Source: Blastocatellia bacterium
GTDB lineage: Bacteria > Acidobacteriota > Blastocatellia > Chloracidobacteriales > Chloracidobacteriaceae
DNA length: 46,685 nucleotides
Direction of reading: 5' to 3'
Assembly (NCBI GenBank): GCA_019695185.1
Contig: JAIBAN010000066.1
Coordinates: forward strand, 1-46,685
Made by a program: the position numbers and the translations under genes. Positions 18,202 through 26,939 of this stretch are shown piece by piece (the first letter of the stretch is position 1; each line of letters opens with the position of its first letter). The notes under the pieces are model-generated. The model did no database searches. It saw only the letters and a program-made list of their open reading frames with translations, and was not told the origin of the DNA.

Positions 18202-18561
18202 ATTGGTTCTCCTGAAAAATAAGGTTCAATAGGGAATTTGAGTGACACAAAAAACGGTTCTGACCCTGCTGGCAGCCATCATCTCGGTTTCGGCAAAAGG
18301 TAGCTGTTCCAGGAATTTGGACGGGACTTCAGCAAGGTCAGAGACATGTCGTGATTACCCAAACCGGGGAAAAAGATACGGGCATGCTAAAAAATATTTT
18401 CTGTCATTTTTGGGGAATCCGGTGTGGGCGAGTTGCGCTGACCGCTCGTTCAAGCCGGAAGGAAACCATTCCCGGCTTTTCAGTCCTCCCGTTTTTTCAG
18501 TTGAGTGACACGGCACTTCCAGTTAAAGTCCACGAAAAGGAAAGAAAGGAGGAAGAAATAA
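18202..18561. other. Divergent intergenic region, 360 bases
   Basis: Lies between the TMEM43-family gene (minus) and the HTH gene (plus) and so should hold both promoters; I could not place convincing -35/-10 boxes. An 11-base word TTGAGTGACAC occurs twice in direct orientation (18238-18248 and 18501-18511). A terminator-like stem AAGCCGG/CCGGCTT lies at 18452-18478. A short GTG-started reading frame at 18242 begins like a signal peptide but has no good ribosome site and a non-protein-like tail, so it is not called. Confidence 0.5.
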
Positions 18562-18777
18562 ATGCCATCAACTGACTTTTTTTCAATCCTGGAATGCGCC
18601 GAATTTCTGGGCGTTTCCCAGGCTGAAGTTGAAAGCCTGGTATCGGACAAGGTATTGAAATCCTTCCAAATCGGGAAAGAGGTTATGATTTCGCACCGCC
18701 AGGCGGAGATGTGGAAAACCGGCCTGTTGCGCCGTCCCGGTAAAAAGAAGGTGCTGTTTCCCGACCCCAAGCCCTGA
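18562..18777 (+). CDS. Small excisionase-like helix-turn-helix DNA-binding protein
   Basis: 71 residues, preceded by a very strong ribosome site (AAAGGAGG at 18545-18552). The sequence fits the MerR-type/excisionase HTH_17 pattern: SILECAEFLGVSQAEVESLV (first helices and turn), then a beta-wing VLKSFQIGKEVMISHRQAEMW, and a basic tail GLLRRPGKKKV. Such proteins bind DNA as small regulators or recombination directionality factors. There is no integrase or other phage gene nearby, so a stand-alone transcription regulator is more likely. The DUF2878 gene begins 150 bases downstream on the same strand. Confidence 0.75.
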   Translation: MPSTDFFSILECAEFLGVSQAEVESLVSDKVLKSFQIGKEVMISHRQAEMWKTGLLRRPGKKKVLFPDPKP

Positions 18778-18927
18778 GGTTCCATCCCAGGATTCAATCC
18801 CGTTTTCAAGGGATTCCACTGATTTTCCGTTAGCGGTTGGGTCCATTTTCATCGGACGTTTCCGCACCAACCCGCCGGCCCGTACCTGTCGTTTCCGGTG
18901 CTTTTCCCCGGCAGTCTCCAAAGCAGC

Positions 18928-19509
18928 ATGATTTCAAAGATTTTCAATTTTGTGGTATTGCAGGTGGGCTGGTTTGCCTGTGTTTTAGGGGTTGCCAAAG
19001 GTTATACCTGGCTGGGTCCGCTGTTTGTCCTGCTGTTTCTGGTGGGGCATCTGGCCTGGGTTTCCACTCATTGGCGGCGGGAAATGTTATTCATTCTGGC
19101 TGTCGGTGGTTTGGGTGCCGTGGCGGACAGCCTTCAAAAAATGTATGGGGTGCTGACCTACCTGGATGATTTCCTGCGGTTGGATTGGCTGGCCCCCATG
19201 TGGATTATTTCGCTGTGGGTACTTTTTGCCACCAGTTTTGGAACCTCGCTGAAATGGATGCAGGGTCGTTATGTGATAGGGGCCCTGTTTGGCTTTATTG
19301 GGGGCCCCATGAGTTACCTGGCCGGGGTCAAATGTGGAGCCCTTTCTTTTAAGTACGACCCGACCTTTTCCATGCTGGTTCTGGGACTTGTCTGGGGTTC
19401 GCTGATGCCGCTTTTGTTATGGATGACCCAGATTTTCGGACTGACTGCGGTTGAATCCAACGGAATATTACTTCACCAGCCTGAAAAAGCTGCCTCACCT
19501 GGAAATTGA
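18928..19509 (+). CDS. DUF2878-family integral membrane protein
   Basis: About 193 residues from the ATG at 18928 (MISKIFNFVVLQVGWFACVL); a GTG in frame at 18898 would add ten residues lacking conservation. Five or six hydrophobic helices fill most of the chain. The typical family pattern is visible: W-x-G-P-L-F near the second helix, a polar stretch HWRRE, W-L-A-P-M-W, S-L-x-W-M-x-G-R, and GGPMSYLAGVKCGALS. The function of the family is unknown. The last 20 residues are hydrophilic. The ribosome site is weak. It may be co-transcribed with the HTH gene. Confidence 0.8.
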   Translation: MISKIFNFVVLQVGWFACVLGVAKGYTWLGPLFVLLFLVGHLAWVSTHWRREMLFILAVGGLGAVADSLQKMYGVLTYLDDFLRLDWLAPMWIISLWVLFATSFGTSLKWMQGRYVIGALFGFIGGPMSYLAGVKCGALSFKYDPTFSMLVLGLVWGSLMPLLLWMTQIFGLTAVESNGILLHQPEKAASPGN

Positions 19510-19662
19510 GGGCTTCAGGAAAAAAGCAGCAACCACCGGCTTCGGGTGGGGTGAACCATTTGCTTTGTGCCAACACTTTCCAAACTCCCAAAACGGGTGC
19601 AGCCACTTGGGTTTTCAAATTCGAAACCCGAAACCTGAACCTCACACCCTTTTTTCCAATCC

Positions 19663-22600
19663 CTAATTCTTTCGGTCAAACCACACATTGCTCCCCTTGC
19701 GAAAAAGGATATCACTGCCTTCGGTAGGGGTTTTCAACGCCTCCGCAGTGTAGTTTTGGCGACCCTGGTCATCCCTGCGGTCAAGTCCGGGCAGCCACCA
19801 CACAGGAGTTCCTTGCTCCAACCGATACCCCAACGGCTGGCCGCTGACGAAATCGGTCAAAGGCGGCATCCCCAATTCCTGGGTGGCCTCAGCCAATGTT
19901 TGCGGATACCGTTGCTGCCGTTGGTGGAAATATTCCACCGCGACCAAGGCCCGCAGCCCCACCACATATGCCTGGTCCTGATAGAGGCTGTTGACCGGAG
20001 CCACCATGGTCGGTTCGGAAATCAGCAGCAATTGCCGGGAAATCAGGTCGCTCAGGGAGCGCGGCCAGGTTCTCTCCAAACGGTGATTGATTTCCCGTTC
20101 GATTTCCTGAAGCCGGGGCAAATCCCAACTGGCCAGGGCAGGTTGGTAGGCGGCCAAGGAATTCTGCTGAAATTCCCGCATCCGCTGATAGACCCGGAGG
20201 CGCAATCCCGGCGTGTAATCCAACAGCACCGGCGTACGAAAACTGGTGTGTCTTTGCTGTTGAATCAGCAGCCGGTGTAAAAAGCCGGCCATGACGGCCT
20301 GCTCGCTTTCCAGCAGGGATGCGGGCGAAACCTGATGCTGCGCATGGGCGGCCAACCGCTGGGCGATGTCGCGGTGCAATTCCGGAGCGAGGTTCTGGCG
20401 GCTGACTAACCCGTAAAGGTAATTGAGACTGATTTTCCGGGTTGCCGCTGCTTCCAGAAAACCAAAGAGTCCCGCATTGGGGTCGGTGAAAGAATTCGAA
20501 AACCGCCACGCCGCAAAACATAAATCAAGGGCTTCCGCAGGCTTGCCTGCCTCCAGCCAGAGCCGCGATTGGGAAAGCGCCAGAAAAACCAGGGCCTTGG
20601 CTTCCAGCAGGCGGGGAATCTGGGTTTCGGCCTCTGCGGGATTGTCAACCATTTGGGAATGGGGGCGTTTGTTTCCGGCTTGCAGATGGAGCAGGGCTTC
20701 CTGGTTCCGCTCCACAAAGGCTTTTTCAGCATCGGTCAGGTTGTCCTTTTTCCATTGGCAAAACTGGCCCAACCCGTCGGGGAACGGGTCGTCAGGGTCG
20801 TTTCCGGCCCCCAGTTTTCGTAATGCCACCCGATAGTCGGTCCAGGCGTTTTCCTCTTTGGGGAGGGAGGTGAATTGGGTCGCCGGGCTGACTGGCACCG
20901 CTCCGAACGGCGGAACCAGCAGGTTGTATGCACCGACCAGCAAAACCAGCAGGCAGACAACCGCAATCGGCGTTCGCCAGCGTGACTGGCGTGGGGCAGG
21001 CGGTTGGACTGCCGCCAATTTTCCGGCCAGTTCCCGCACCGCCACCGCAGTTTCATTGCGTATTTGCCGGGCCGTAAAATACAAAACGGCCACCGCAGCG
21101 GTCCACACCGGGAAAAACGAAACCAGCCAAAGCAGCATGGCCGCCATGCAAAACAGGGCGGTCACCAGCATCTGGGCTGCCAGTTCCGGGTCCATCCAGG
21201 CGGCATACCCTTGGCTGATAACCGTATAGACCACCATCGTCAAAAGCATGAAATAAAGGCTGAGGACAAATCTCCGCCCCTGCAAGCCAAGGCCCAGTTC
21301 GGAACAGGTTGCTGCCAGTTGAGCAGTGCGGTGAGAAACCGGGGCCGGTTGGTGTTCGGTGCCTGCCACCGACCCGACCAGCAGTTCCTGAACCAGCGGA
21401 TTTCCTTGCCCCCGGCTCCACACCGGCAGGTGGAGCCAATGCCGCAGGGTTTCCCGGACCAGCCTTCCGCCCTGCCCCCAAACCCGGCGAAAAACCGTGC
21501 GGGCCGCCAAGGGTTGCTGTGGGTTGGCTTCGAGCATGTACATCATGGTCGCAGCCGCAGCGGTGCCAAACTGGCAGGCGAGCAAAAACATGAACCAGAG
21601 CAGGACCCATCCGGCTCCCTGGATGATTTCGGCTCCGCGCAGGGCTGTTGGCCAGGGAACCATCAGGAAGGCCGTCAAACTGCTGCCCAGGACGATAAAA
21701 GGCAACTGGACCAGAGTGGTGGAGCGGCGGATATGGCGGTCCTGGCTGCGGATAAGCAACAGCGCGTCCTCCTGCAACTGGGGTAACCCTCCGGTTTGAA
21801 CCCGCAGCAAAGTGGTAAAGGCCAGCGCAGTAGCCGGACGGTCTTCCGGAGCTTTGGCCAATGCGGCGGCTATGGCCTCGGCTACGGGAAGCGGCACATC
21901 CGGGCGTTTTTCGCGCAGCGAAGGGGGTGCTTCCTGGCAGTGTTGTTGCAGGAGTTGGGCCAAATTGCCGGAAAAGGGCAGTTCCCCGGCCAGCATTTGA
22001 AAGGCAATGACCGCCAGACTGTAAATATCGGAACGATGGTCCACCACTTTCCCGGCGCACTGTTCGGGTGACATGTAAGCGGGCGTTCCAATCAAGGCTC
22101 CCACCCTGGTCAGAGCCGGCGTGGTGGTTGATTCCAACCTTCGATTTGGTTCGGTTTCGTCATGCAGCAACGGGAGGGTTGCGGCCTCACTGGTGCCGGT
22201 TTCACTGCCCCAGGCGCGGGTTTGGGCGACAGTGATGTCACTGGCCCCGGTTTCGGTTGGAACAGCGGGCAGGGTCGGGGCAGTGTGAATGTGTCCGGCC
22301 TGAGTGGTGACCACGGTTGGGGCTGTCTGAAAATCATCCGGGCGGGTTTGGGCCACGGTTGGTTGGTCATGAAAATCATGGGTGGCGTCACCCCAGGGTT
22401 GGGTCGGCTGTGAAAGCGTCTGCCCGGTGGGGCGTCCCGGCAGGGGGACATCCGCTTTGCTGCGCAACTTGGCAATGCCGAAATCAAGCACCTTGACATT
22501 GAATCCGCCCCGTCCGTTGGGTTCCAGCCAGATGTTGTCGGGTTTCAGGTCCCGATGGACGATTCCCAGGTCATGGGCCTTTTGAATTGCCAGGGAAACC

Positions 22601-22965
22601 TGTTCCAGGATGTCAACCGCCACTTCCAGCGGCAGCCGGGGTTGTTGCCGCAACAGGCCGCTGAGAGGCTGACCGTCCAGGTATTCCATCACCAGATAGG
22701 CCAGATTTTGCTGGTTTTTGCGGGTAAAGCCGAAATCCGTGACATAGACCACATTCGGATGGCGCAGGCGTCCGGCAGCCTCAGCCTCACGGCGAAAGCG
22801 TTCGATGAATTCCCGCTGTTCGGCAAATTCGGGTGTGATGACTTTGACCGCCACAGGGCTTTTGGTGTGCAGGTGGGTCGCCAGATAGACCGCCCCCATG
22901 CCACCCGCCCCCAGTTGTTTTTCAATCTGGTATTTCTCATCCAGCACTTCGCCAATCAGATTCAT
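19663..22965 (-). CDS. PknB-type Ser/Thr protein kinase with multi-TM region and extracytoplasmic domain
   Basis: 1100 residues; the ATG at 22965 has AAGGA about eight bases upstream. The kinase domain comes first, with glycine loop LGAGGMGAVY (18-27), Lys41, HRDLKPDN (137-144), DFG (161-163) and GTPAYMSPEQ (SPE at about 299-301), so it should be active. Between DFG and SPE lie about 138 residues instead of the usual 25-35. The extra part is rich in Thr, Pro and Gln, with repeated words like APTVVTT, APTLPAVPT and VAQTR. After the kinase come about five TM helices and a C-terminal domain of about 430 residues. Its end (AVEYFHQRQQRYPQTLAEA, then SGQPLGYRLEQGTPVWWLPG) resembles helical-repeat plus pseudopilin-like domains seen in Planctomycetota and Acidobacteriota. 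The ligand is unknown. It lies downstream of the hybrid histidine kinase on the same strand. Confidence 0.92.
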   Translation of the reverse strand: MNLIGEVLDEKYQIEKQLGAGGMGAVYLATHLHTKSPVAVKVITPEFAEQREFIERFRREAEAAGRLRHPNVVYVTDFGFTRKNQQNLAYLVMEYLDGQPLSGLLRQQPRLPLEVAVDILEQVSLAIQKAHDLGIVHRDLKPDNIWLEPNGRGGFNVKVLDFGIAKLRSKADVPLPGRPTGQTLSQPTQPWGDATHDFHDQPTVAQTRPDDFQTAPTVVTTQAGHIHTAPTLPAVPTETGASDITVAQTRAWGSETGTSEAATLPLLHDETEPNRRLESTTTPALTRVGALIGTPAYMSPEQCAGKVVDHRSDIYSLAVIAFQMLAGELPFSGNLAQLLQQHCQEAPPSLREKRPDVPLPVAEAIAAALAKAPEDRPATALAFTTLLRVQTGGLPQLQEDALLLIRSQDRHIRRSTTLVQLPFIVLGSSLTAFLMVPWPTALRGAEIIQGAGWVLLWFMFLLACQFGTAAAATMMYMLEANPQQPLAARTVFRRVWGQGGRLVRETLRHWLHLPVWSRGQGNPLVQELLVGSVAGTEHQPAPVSHRTAQLAATCSELGLGLQGRRFVLSLYFMLLTMVVYTVISQGYAAWMDPELAAQMLVTALFCMAAMLLWLVSFFPVWTAAVAVLYFTARQIRNETAVAVRELAGKLAAVQPPAPRQSRWRTPIAVVCLLVLLVGAYNLLVPPFGAVPVSPATQFTSLPKEENAWTDYRVALRKLGAGNDPDDPFPDGLGQFCQWKKDNLTDAEKAFVERNQEALLHLQAGNKRPHSQMVDNPAEAETQIPRLLEAKALVFLALSQSRLWLEAGKPAEALDLCFAAWRFSNSFTDPNAGLFGFLEAAATRKISLNYLYGLVSRQNLAPELHRDIAQRLAAHAQHQVSPASLLESEQAVMAGFLHRLLIQQQRHTSFRTPVLLDYTPGLRLRVYQRMREFQQNSLAAYQPALASWDLPRLQEIEREINHRLERTWPRSLSDLISRQLLLISEPTMVAPVNSLYQDQAYVVGLRALVAVEYFHQRQQRYPQTLAEATQELGMPPLTDFVSGQPLGYRLEQGTPVWWLPGLDRRDDQGRQNYTAEALKTPTEGSDILFRKGSNVWFDRKN

Positions 22966-23177
22966 GAAAGGGTTCCTTCACCAATTATCGGAATTTCAGG
23001 CCGTGTTTGGAAATTCAGTTCCGAAGGTGGAAAGCAGCGGCAGAATGTCAGCCTATGGGTCCATCCTCCCAAATATGGAGTTTAGTGGTTCGGGTTTCAG
23101 GTTTGAAGCCCTTTTCCTGACTACAGAGGCCGCCTGTTTCCAGCCAAGGTGAGCACCCGGCAAACCCGGAACCCGAT

Positions 23178-25661
23178 TCAGGCCACCCCCAGGCTGAACA
23201 GGAATTTCGCCCCCCGCCCTGCCTCCGCCTCACATCGAATCTGACCTTCATGCCGGACAATGATCCGTTTGACAATCGCCAGGCCAATACCGGTTCCTTC
23301 AAACTCTTCCTTGCCATGCAGCCGCTGAAACGGGGCAAACAGTTTTCCGCCATATTTCATGTCAAACCCCACTCCATTGTCCTCCACCACAAAAAATGGT
23401 TGGTTTTCATGTGTTTCAACGCCCACCCGAATCCTGGGGGATGCCTGTTTCCCGGTGAATTTCCAACTGTTCCCCAAAAGATTTTCCAAGACAATAGCCA
23501 GCAACCGGGCATCGCCCATTCCCCACAAACCTGGTTCAATTTGCACTTCCACCAGCCGGGTGGGGTTCCGTTGGTAAAGGTCCGCCAGGATTTTCCGGGC
23601 CATCTCGGTAAGGTTGACTTTTTCCCGTTTGAGTTCCATCCGATTGACATGTGACAGCTTTAAGAGGTCTTCAATCAAATCCTTCATCCGGACGCACCCT
23701 TCTTGAATCAGATTGAGGAGATGAAGACCGGTTTCATCCAGCTTTTCGTGCTGGTCTTCCCAGAGCATGCCGCTGAATCGCTCAATGGCCCGCAAAGGAG
23801 CCCGCAAATCGTGGGCAACCGAATAACTGAACGCTTCCAGTTCCTGGTTGGCAGCTTCCAGTTGGAGGGTCCAAGCCCGCCGGGAACGAGCCATTTCCAA
23901 TTGCGTTCGAATCCGGGCCAGCAGCTCGCGTGAAGAAAACGGCTTGACCAGATAATCATCGGCACCGGCTTCCAATCCCTCCACCGTATTGGTTTCCCCA
24001 GTGCGGGCCGACAGCAAAATGATTGGAAGCGAGTGCAGTGCCGGGTCCTTTCGAATTTCCCGGACCAGCCCGAACCCGTCAAGCCGAGGCATCATGATAT
24101 CGCTCAAAATCAGGTCCGGTTTTCTCTGTCGGGCCGCCTCAAGGGCTGCCTGACCGTCCGGAACCGCTTCAACGTGGGAAACGGTAGCCAACAGTTCGGT
24201 GAGGTACCGCCGCAAATCGGCATTGTCCTCAACCAATAGAATCCAACTGAAAGATTCACCTTTCGCTGGTTTGGGAAAAGGCTGGGGTGGGGTAAGTGGA
24301 TTTGGTTGGGAGGAAACCCATCGTTCGGCTTCGGCAATAGAAACCAGGTCCGGGCGGGAGGGAGCGAACTCTGCACTGTCAACCTTTACGGATTCCGCCG
24401 AGAGGTGGTTGGATCCTTTGGGAATGGTGACGGTCACCGTCGTACCGCTTTCCAGCTCGCTTTGAAGCTGAATATCGCCTCCATGAAGGCGGACCAGTTC
24501 CTTGACCAGTGACAGTCCGATGCCCGTTCCTTCGTGGGTCCGCGAACGACCTCCTTCAACCCGGTGGAACCGTTCAAAGATGCGGGGTATTTCGTGCGGT
24601 GGAATGCCCGTCCCGGTATCGGCCACCGTCAGCACGAACGCTTGATCGGTCTCCCGGAGGCGAACCGTAATTTCACCTTCGAACGTGAATTTGAGGGCGT
24701 TGGAAACCAGATTGAGCACGATTTTTTCCCACATTTCCGGGTCAACCACGGCTGGTTCCGAAAGTGGGGCGCATTCAACCACCAGCTCAAGACCGGCTGA
24801 AACAACCGCTGATTGGAACATGTTGGCCAGTTCGGAAGTGAGGCGGGAAATGTCGGTCCGGGTATAGGATGCTTTCATGCGACCCGCTTCAATGCGGGAA
24901 AAATCCAACAGGGCATTCACCAGTTTGAGCAGTCGAAGCGCATTATGATGGACCAATTCAAGCCGGGTTTGGTGAACAGACGGCAAGGGCGTTTCGAGGT
25001 CGGCCAGGGCATCCTCGACCGGGCCCAGTAACAGTGTCAAAGGGGTACGGAATTCATGGCTGATATTACTGAAAAAAACAGTCTTAACCTGATCAAGCTC
25101 TGACAAACGGGCATTGGCGGAGCGCAATTCCTGATTTACCTGGTCGAGTTCCTGACTCCTCCGCAGGACTTCGTGCTCCATTGTGATAGTGTGGCGTTCC
25201 AACGCCTCGGTTTTTTCAGATTGCAGTTGACCAAACTGGCGGGCAAGGACAAATTCGGTGACATCCTCAACTCGGTGGATGATGTACCTGATGGTGCCCT
25301 CCGCAGCCAGAACCGGTACATTGAGAGGGCTCCAATACCGTACGACAAAACCGCCGCCTTCCTCCTCAGCCTGCCGAATATCATACTTTTGAACTGGCAT
25401 GGGGTCCGGCTTGTGCAGCGTCAGGACCCGTTCCAGCGACTTTCGCAGATTACTGGTGCCGGTGGCCTCCGGGTCATCCGGATTGTCTGGGAAAACCTCA
25501 AAGAGGGGACGCCCAACCATCTTTTCCAGCTCGGACTGGGTGGCGCGCACATAAGCATGGCTGGCTGTCAAAATCGTAAAGACAGGGTCTGGTTGAAGCA
25601 CTAAAAACAGTCCGGGGACGTTTTCAAAAAGCAGTTTGAAATCCAAATCAGCCTGGAGCAT
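23178..25661 (-). CDS. Hybrid sensor histidine kinase with HK-REC-HK architecture
   Basis: 827 residues from the ATG at 25661, with GGAAGGA eight bases upstream (a GTG two codons earlier lies too close to that site). No TM helix, so cytoplasmic. The order is a PAS-like sensor (about 5-150), a short coiled coil, HisKA 1 with His202 in SHEFRTP, HATPase 1 (N box NLVSNALKF, G boxes DTGTGIP and GTGIGLSLV), a receiver with Asp521 in LSDIMMP and Lys in VKPF, then a second HisKA with His617 in VAHDLRAP and HATPase 2 (ENLLGNSWKF, DNGVGFD, GTGIGLAIV). Both kinase cores and the receiver keep their key residues. The second core is of the phytochrome-like AHDLRAPL class. No partner response regulator lies in the window. 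It sits between the PknB-like kinase and the TPR-CHAT gene, all on the minus strand. Confidence 0.93.
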   Translation of the reverse strand: MLQADLDFKLLFENVPGLFLVLQPDPVFTILTASHAYVRATQSELEKMVGRPLFEVFPDNPDDPEATGTSNLRKSLERVLTLHKPDPMPVQKYDIRQAEEEGGGFVVRYWSPLNVPVLAAEGTIRYIIHRVEDVTEFVLARQFGQLQSEKTEALERHTITMEHEVLRRSQELDQVNQELRSANARLSELDQVKTVFFSNISHEFRTPLTLLLGPVEDALADLETPLPSVHQTRLELVHHNALRLLKLVNALLDFSRIEAGRMKASYTRTDISRLTSELANMFQSAVVSAGLELVVECAPLSEPAVVDPEMWEKIVLNLVSNALKFTFEGEITVRLRETDQAFVLTVADTGTGIPPHEIPRIFERFHRVEGGRSRTHEGTGIGLSLVKELVRLHGGDIQLQSELESGTTVTVTIPKGSNHLSAESVKVDSAEFAPSRPDLVSIAEAERWVSSQPNPLTPPQPFPKPAKGESFSWILLVEDNADLRRYLTELLATVSHVEAVPDGQAALEAARQRKPDLILSDIMMPRLDGFGLVREIRKDPALHSLPIILLSARTGETNTVEGLEAGADDYLVKPFSSRELLARIRTQLEMARSRRAWTLQLEAANQELEAFSYSVAHDLRAPLRAIERFSGMLWEDQHEKLDETGLHLLNLIQEGCVRMKDLIEDLLKLSHVNRMELKREKVNLTEMARKILADLYQRNPTRLVEVQIEPGLWGMGDARLLAIVLENLLGNSWKFTGKQASPRIRVGVETHENQPFFVVEDNGVGFDMKYGGKLFAPFQRLHGKEEFEGTGIGLAIVKRIIVRHEGQIRCEAEAGRGAKFLFSLGVA

Positions 25662-25796
25662 GGACACATTCCTTCCATTTCTCTGGTCCCGGTTGACCAG
25701 GTGATGCTGCAGTCAGAAAATTGTGATTCGCAATGAACACTGAGAGTCAGTCGTATGACTGCTTGCACCGGTTTGGAGCAGTTCTCAGTTTGGAAA

Positions 25797-25894
25797 GTGG
25801 CGCGATTTGTTTCATCGCGCTTGTGCCCTTTTCTTTCACTCAATTTGGAGAACCAAATAGTTTGTTCCAAGCGCGATGAAACAAATCGCGCCAC
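25797..25894. repeat. Perfect 27-bp inverted repeat with 44-bp spacer
   Basis: Arms 25797-25823 and 25868-25894 are perfectly complementary over 27 bases (GTGGCGCGATTTG...ATCGCGCTTG). The 44-base loop contains a second small stem (ATTTGG/CCAAAT). It lies in the 342-base gap between the histidine kinase start (25661) and the CHAT-coding end (26004). The rest of the gap shows no gene. The size and perfect arms suggest a recently moved MITE-like or REP-like element; it may also end the TPR-CHAT transcript. Confidence 0.85.
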
Positions 25895-26003
25895 CATATC
25901 CAAAAACACGTTAAGACCGTTTCACCGAATTCCACCAAGACCGTTCAAACCGCGTTGCTCAATCCTCAATTCGAACTTCTCAACTCTCAATTGAAAAGGC
26001 CGG

Positions 26004-26939
26004 TTACTTCCACTCTCCTTGTAACTGAAAAGCCGCCCAAAAGTAAGGAGCGCTCCATTTTTTTTGTTTTTTCAGGTAAAGCTGGGCTTCCTGCAAGGCA
26101 GCCGCCGGGGCCATTTTTTTCACAAAGATACCCCGATAAAACTCGGTCATGAGTTCCGCCGTCGCCCGGTCGTTGACTTTCCAGAGGCTGACCACCACCC
26201 GTTTGCTCCCGGCATAGAAAAAACCGCCGGTCAGCCCGACCAGCCCTTCACCGGCAATTTCTTTGCCCAATCCGGTTTCGCAGGCCGAAAGAGTGACCAG
26301 TTCAGCCTTGAGGTGTAAATGATAGGTATCAATCAGGCGCAAAAACCCATCCTGCGGATGGCCTTGTGAATCCACCATCGAAAGCGCCAGCGCGGAAAAT
26401 TCAGGCTGCTCCACATCCACCAGACCATGCGTGGCGAAATGCACATACCGGTATTGATTCAATTTCCCGCTGAGGACCGTTCCCCGGTTGGCATCCAATC
26501 CCAATGCCTTGAGGGTGTTTTCCTTGGGAACAAACCCGCTGATGTTATCTGCCTCCCTGCGGGTATAAGGCAGCCGGGTCAAGACCCAGGAGGTACGGGA
26601 GGAAGCTTCAACCGGGGAACCCGAAGTTGGAATTGCGAGAGTGCTGTCGCCGGGTTTGCGTTTCTCGGTTGGGTAAAAAACCGGGTCGGCCAAAACGGCC
26701 AAAACCTTTTCCGGCTCTGTTTGCTCCGGTTGTTGGCGCAAGAGCGGCACCAACGTCATGGAGGGAACAACCGAGATTTCGTAATGGTCAATCAAGCGGG
26801 TTTGCGTGTCAGCCGTTAGGCTGGCAAAGTTGCTTCCGGGTGGCAGCAGCAGCGTGCCAAACGGCACATAAAACAAGGCTCCATCCGGCACAATCACCAG
26901 CCGTTTGCCGGTTAATTCAGGTCCAATCGGACCCAACAA
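26004..26939 (-). CDS. CHAT-domain (clan CD) protease part of a TPR-CHAT protein, in a shifted frame
   Basis: C-terminal part of the protein whose TPR part is at 26912-29092. The 311 codons counted from a TTG at 26939 carry a complete CHAT domain: GKRLVIVPDGALFYVPFGTL, catalytic His171 in VHFATHG, catalytic Cys220 in LSACETG, and the trailing EGLVGLTGGFFYAG and VVVSLWKVND motifs. The frame continues smoothly from the TPR part if one base is added in the T-run near 26938-26940. There is no independent ribosome site at the TTG, so translation as a separate protein is unlikely. Either this is a real or sequence-error frameshift, or ribosomes slip by -1 at this site. CHAT proteases are caspase relatives that cut partner proteins; the substrate here is unknown. 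Confidence 0.85.
   Translation of the reverse strand: MLGPIGPELTGKRLVIVPDGALFYVPFGTLLLPPGSNFASLTADTQTRLIDHYEISVVPSMTLVPLLRQQPEQTEPEKVLAVLADPVFYPTEKRKPGDSTLAIPTSGSPVEASSRTSWVLTRLPYTRREADNISGFVPKENTLKALGLDANRGTVLSGKLNQYRYVHFATHGLVDVEQPEFSALALSMVDSQGHPQDGFLRLIDTYHLHLKAELVTLSACETGLGKEIAGEGLVGLTGGFFYAGSKRVVVSLWKVNDRATAELMTEFYRGIFVKKMAPAAALQEAQLYLKKQKKWSAPYFWAAFQLQGEWK

Noticed and set aside
18242..18508. 88-codon frame beginning with a signal-like MTQKTVLTLLAAIISVSA
   Set aside because: Starts with GTG without a good ribosome site, and the downstream sequence does not look like a protein.
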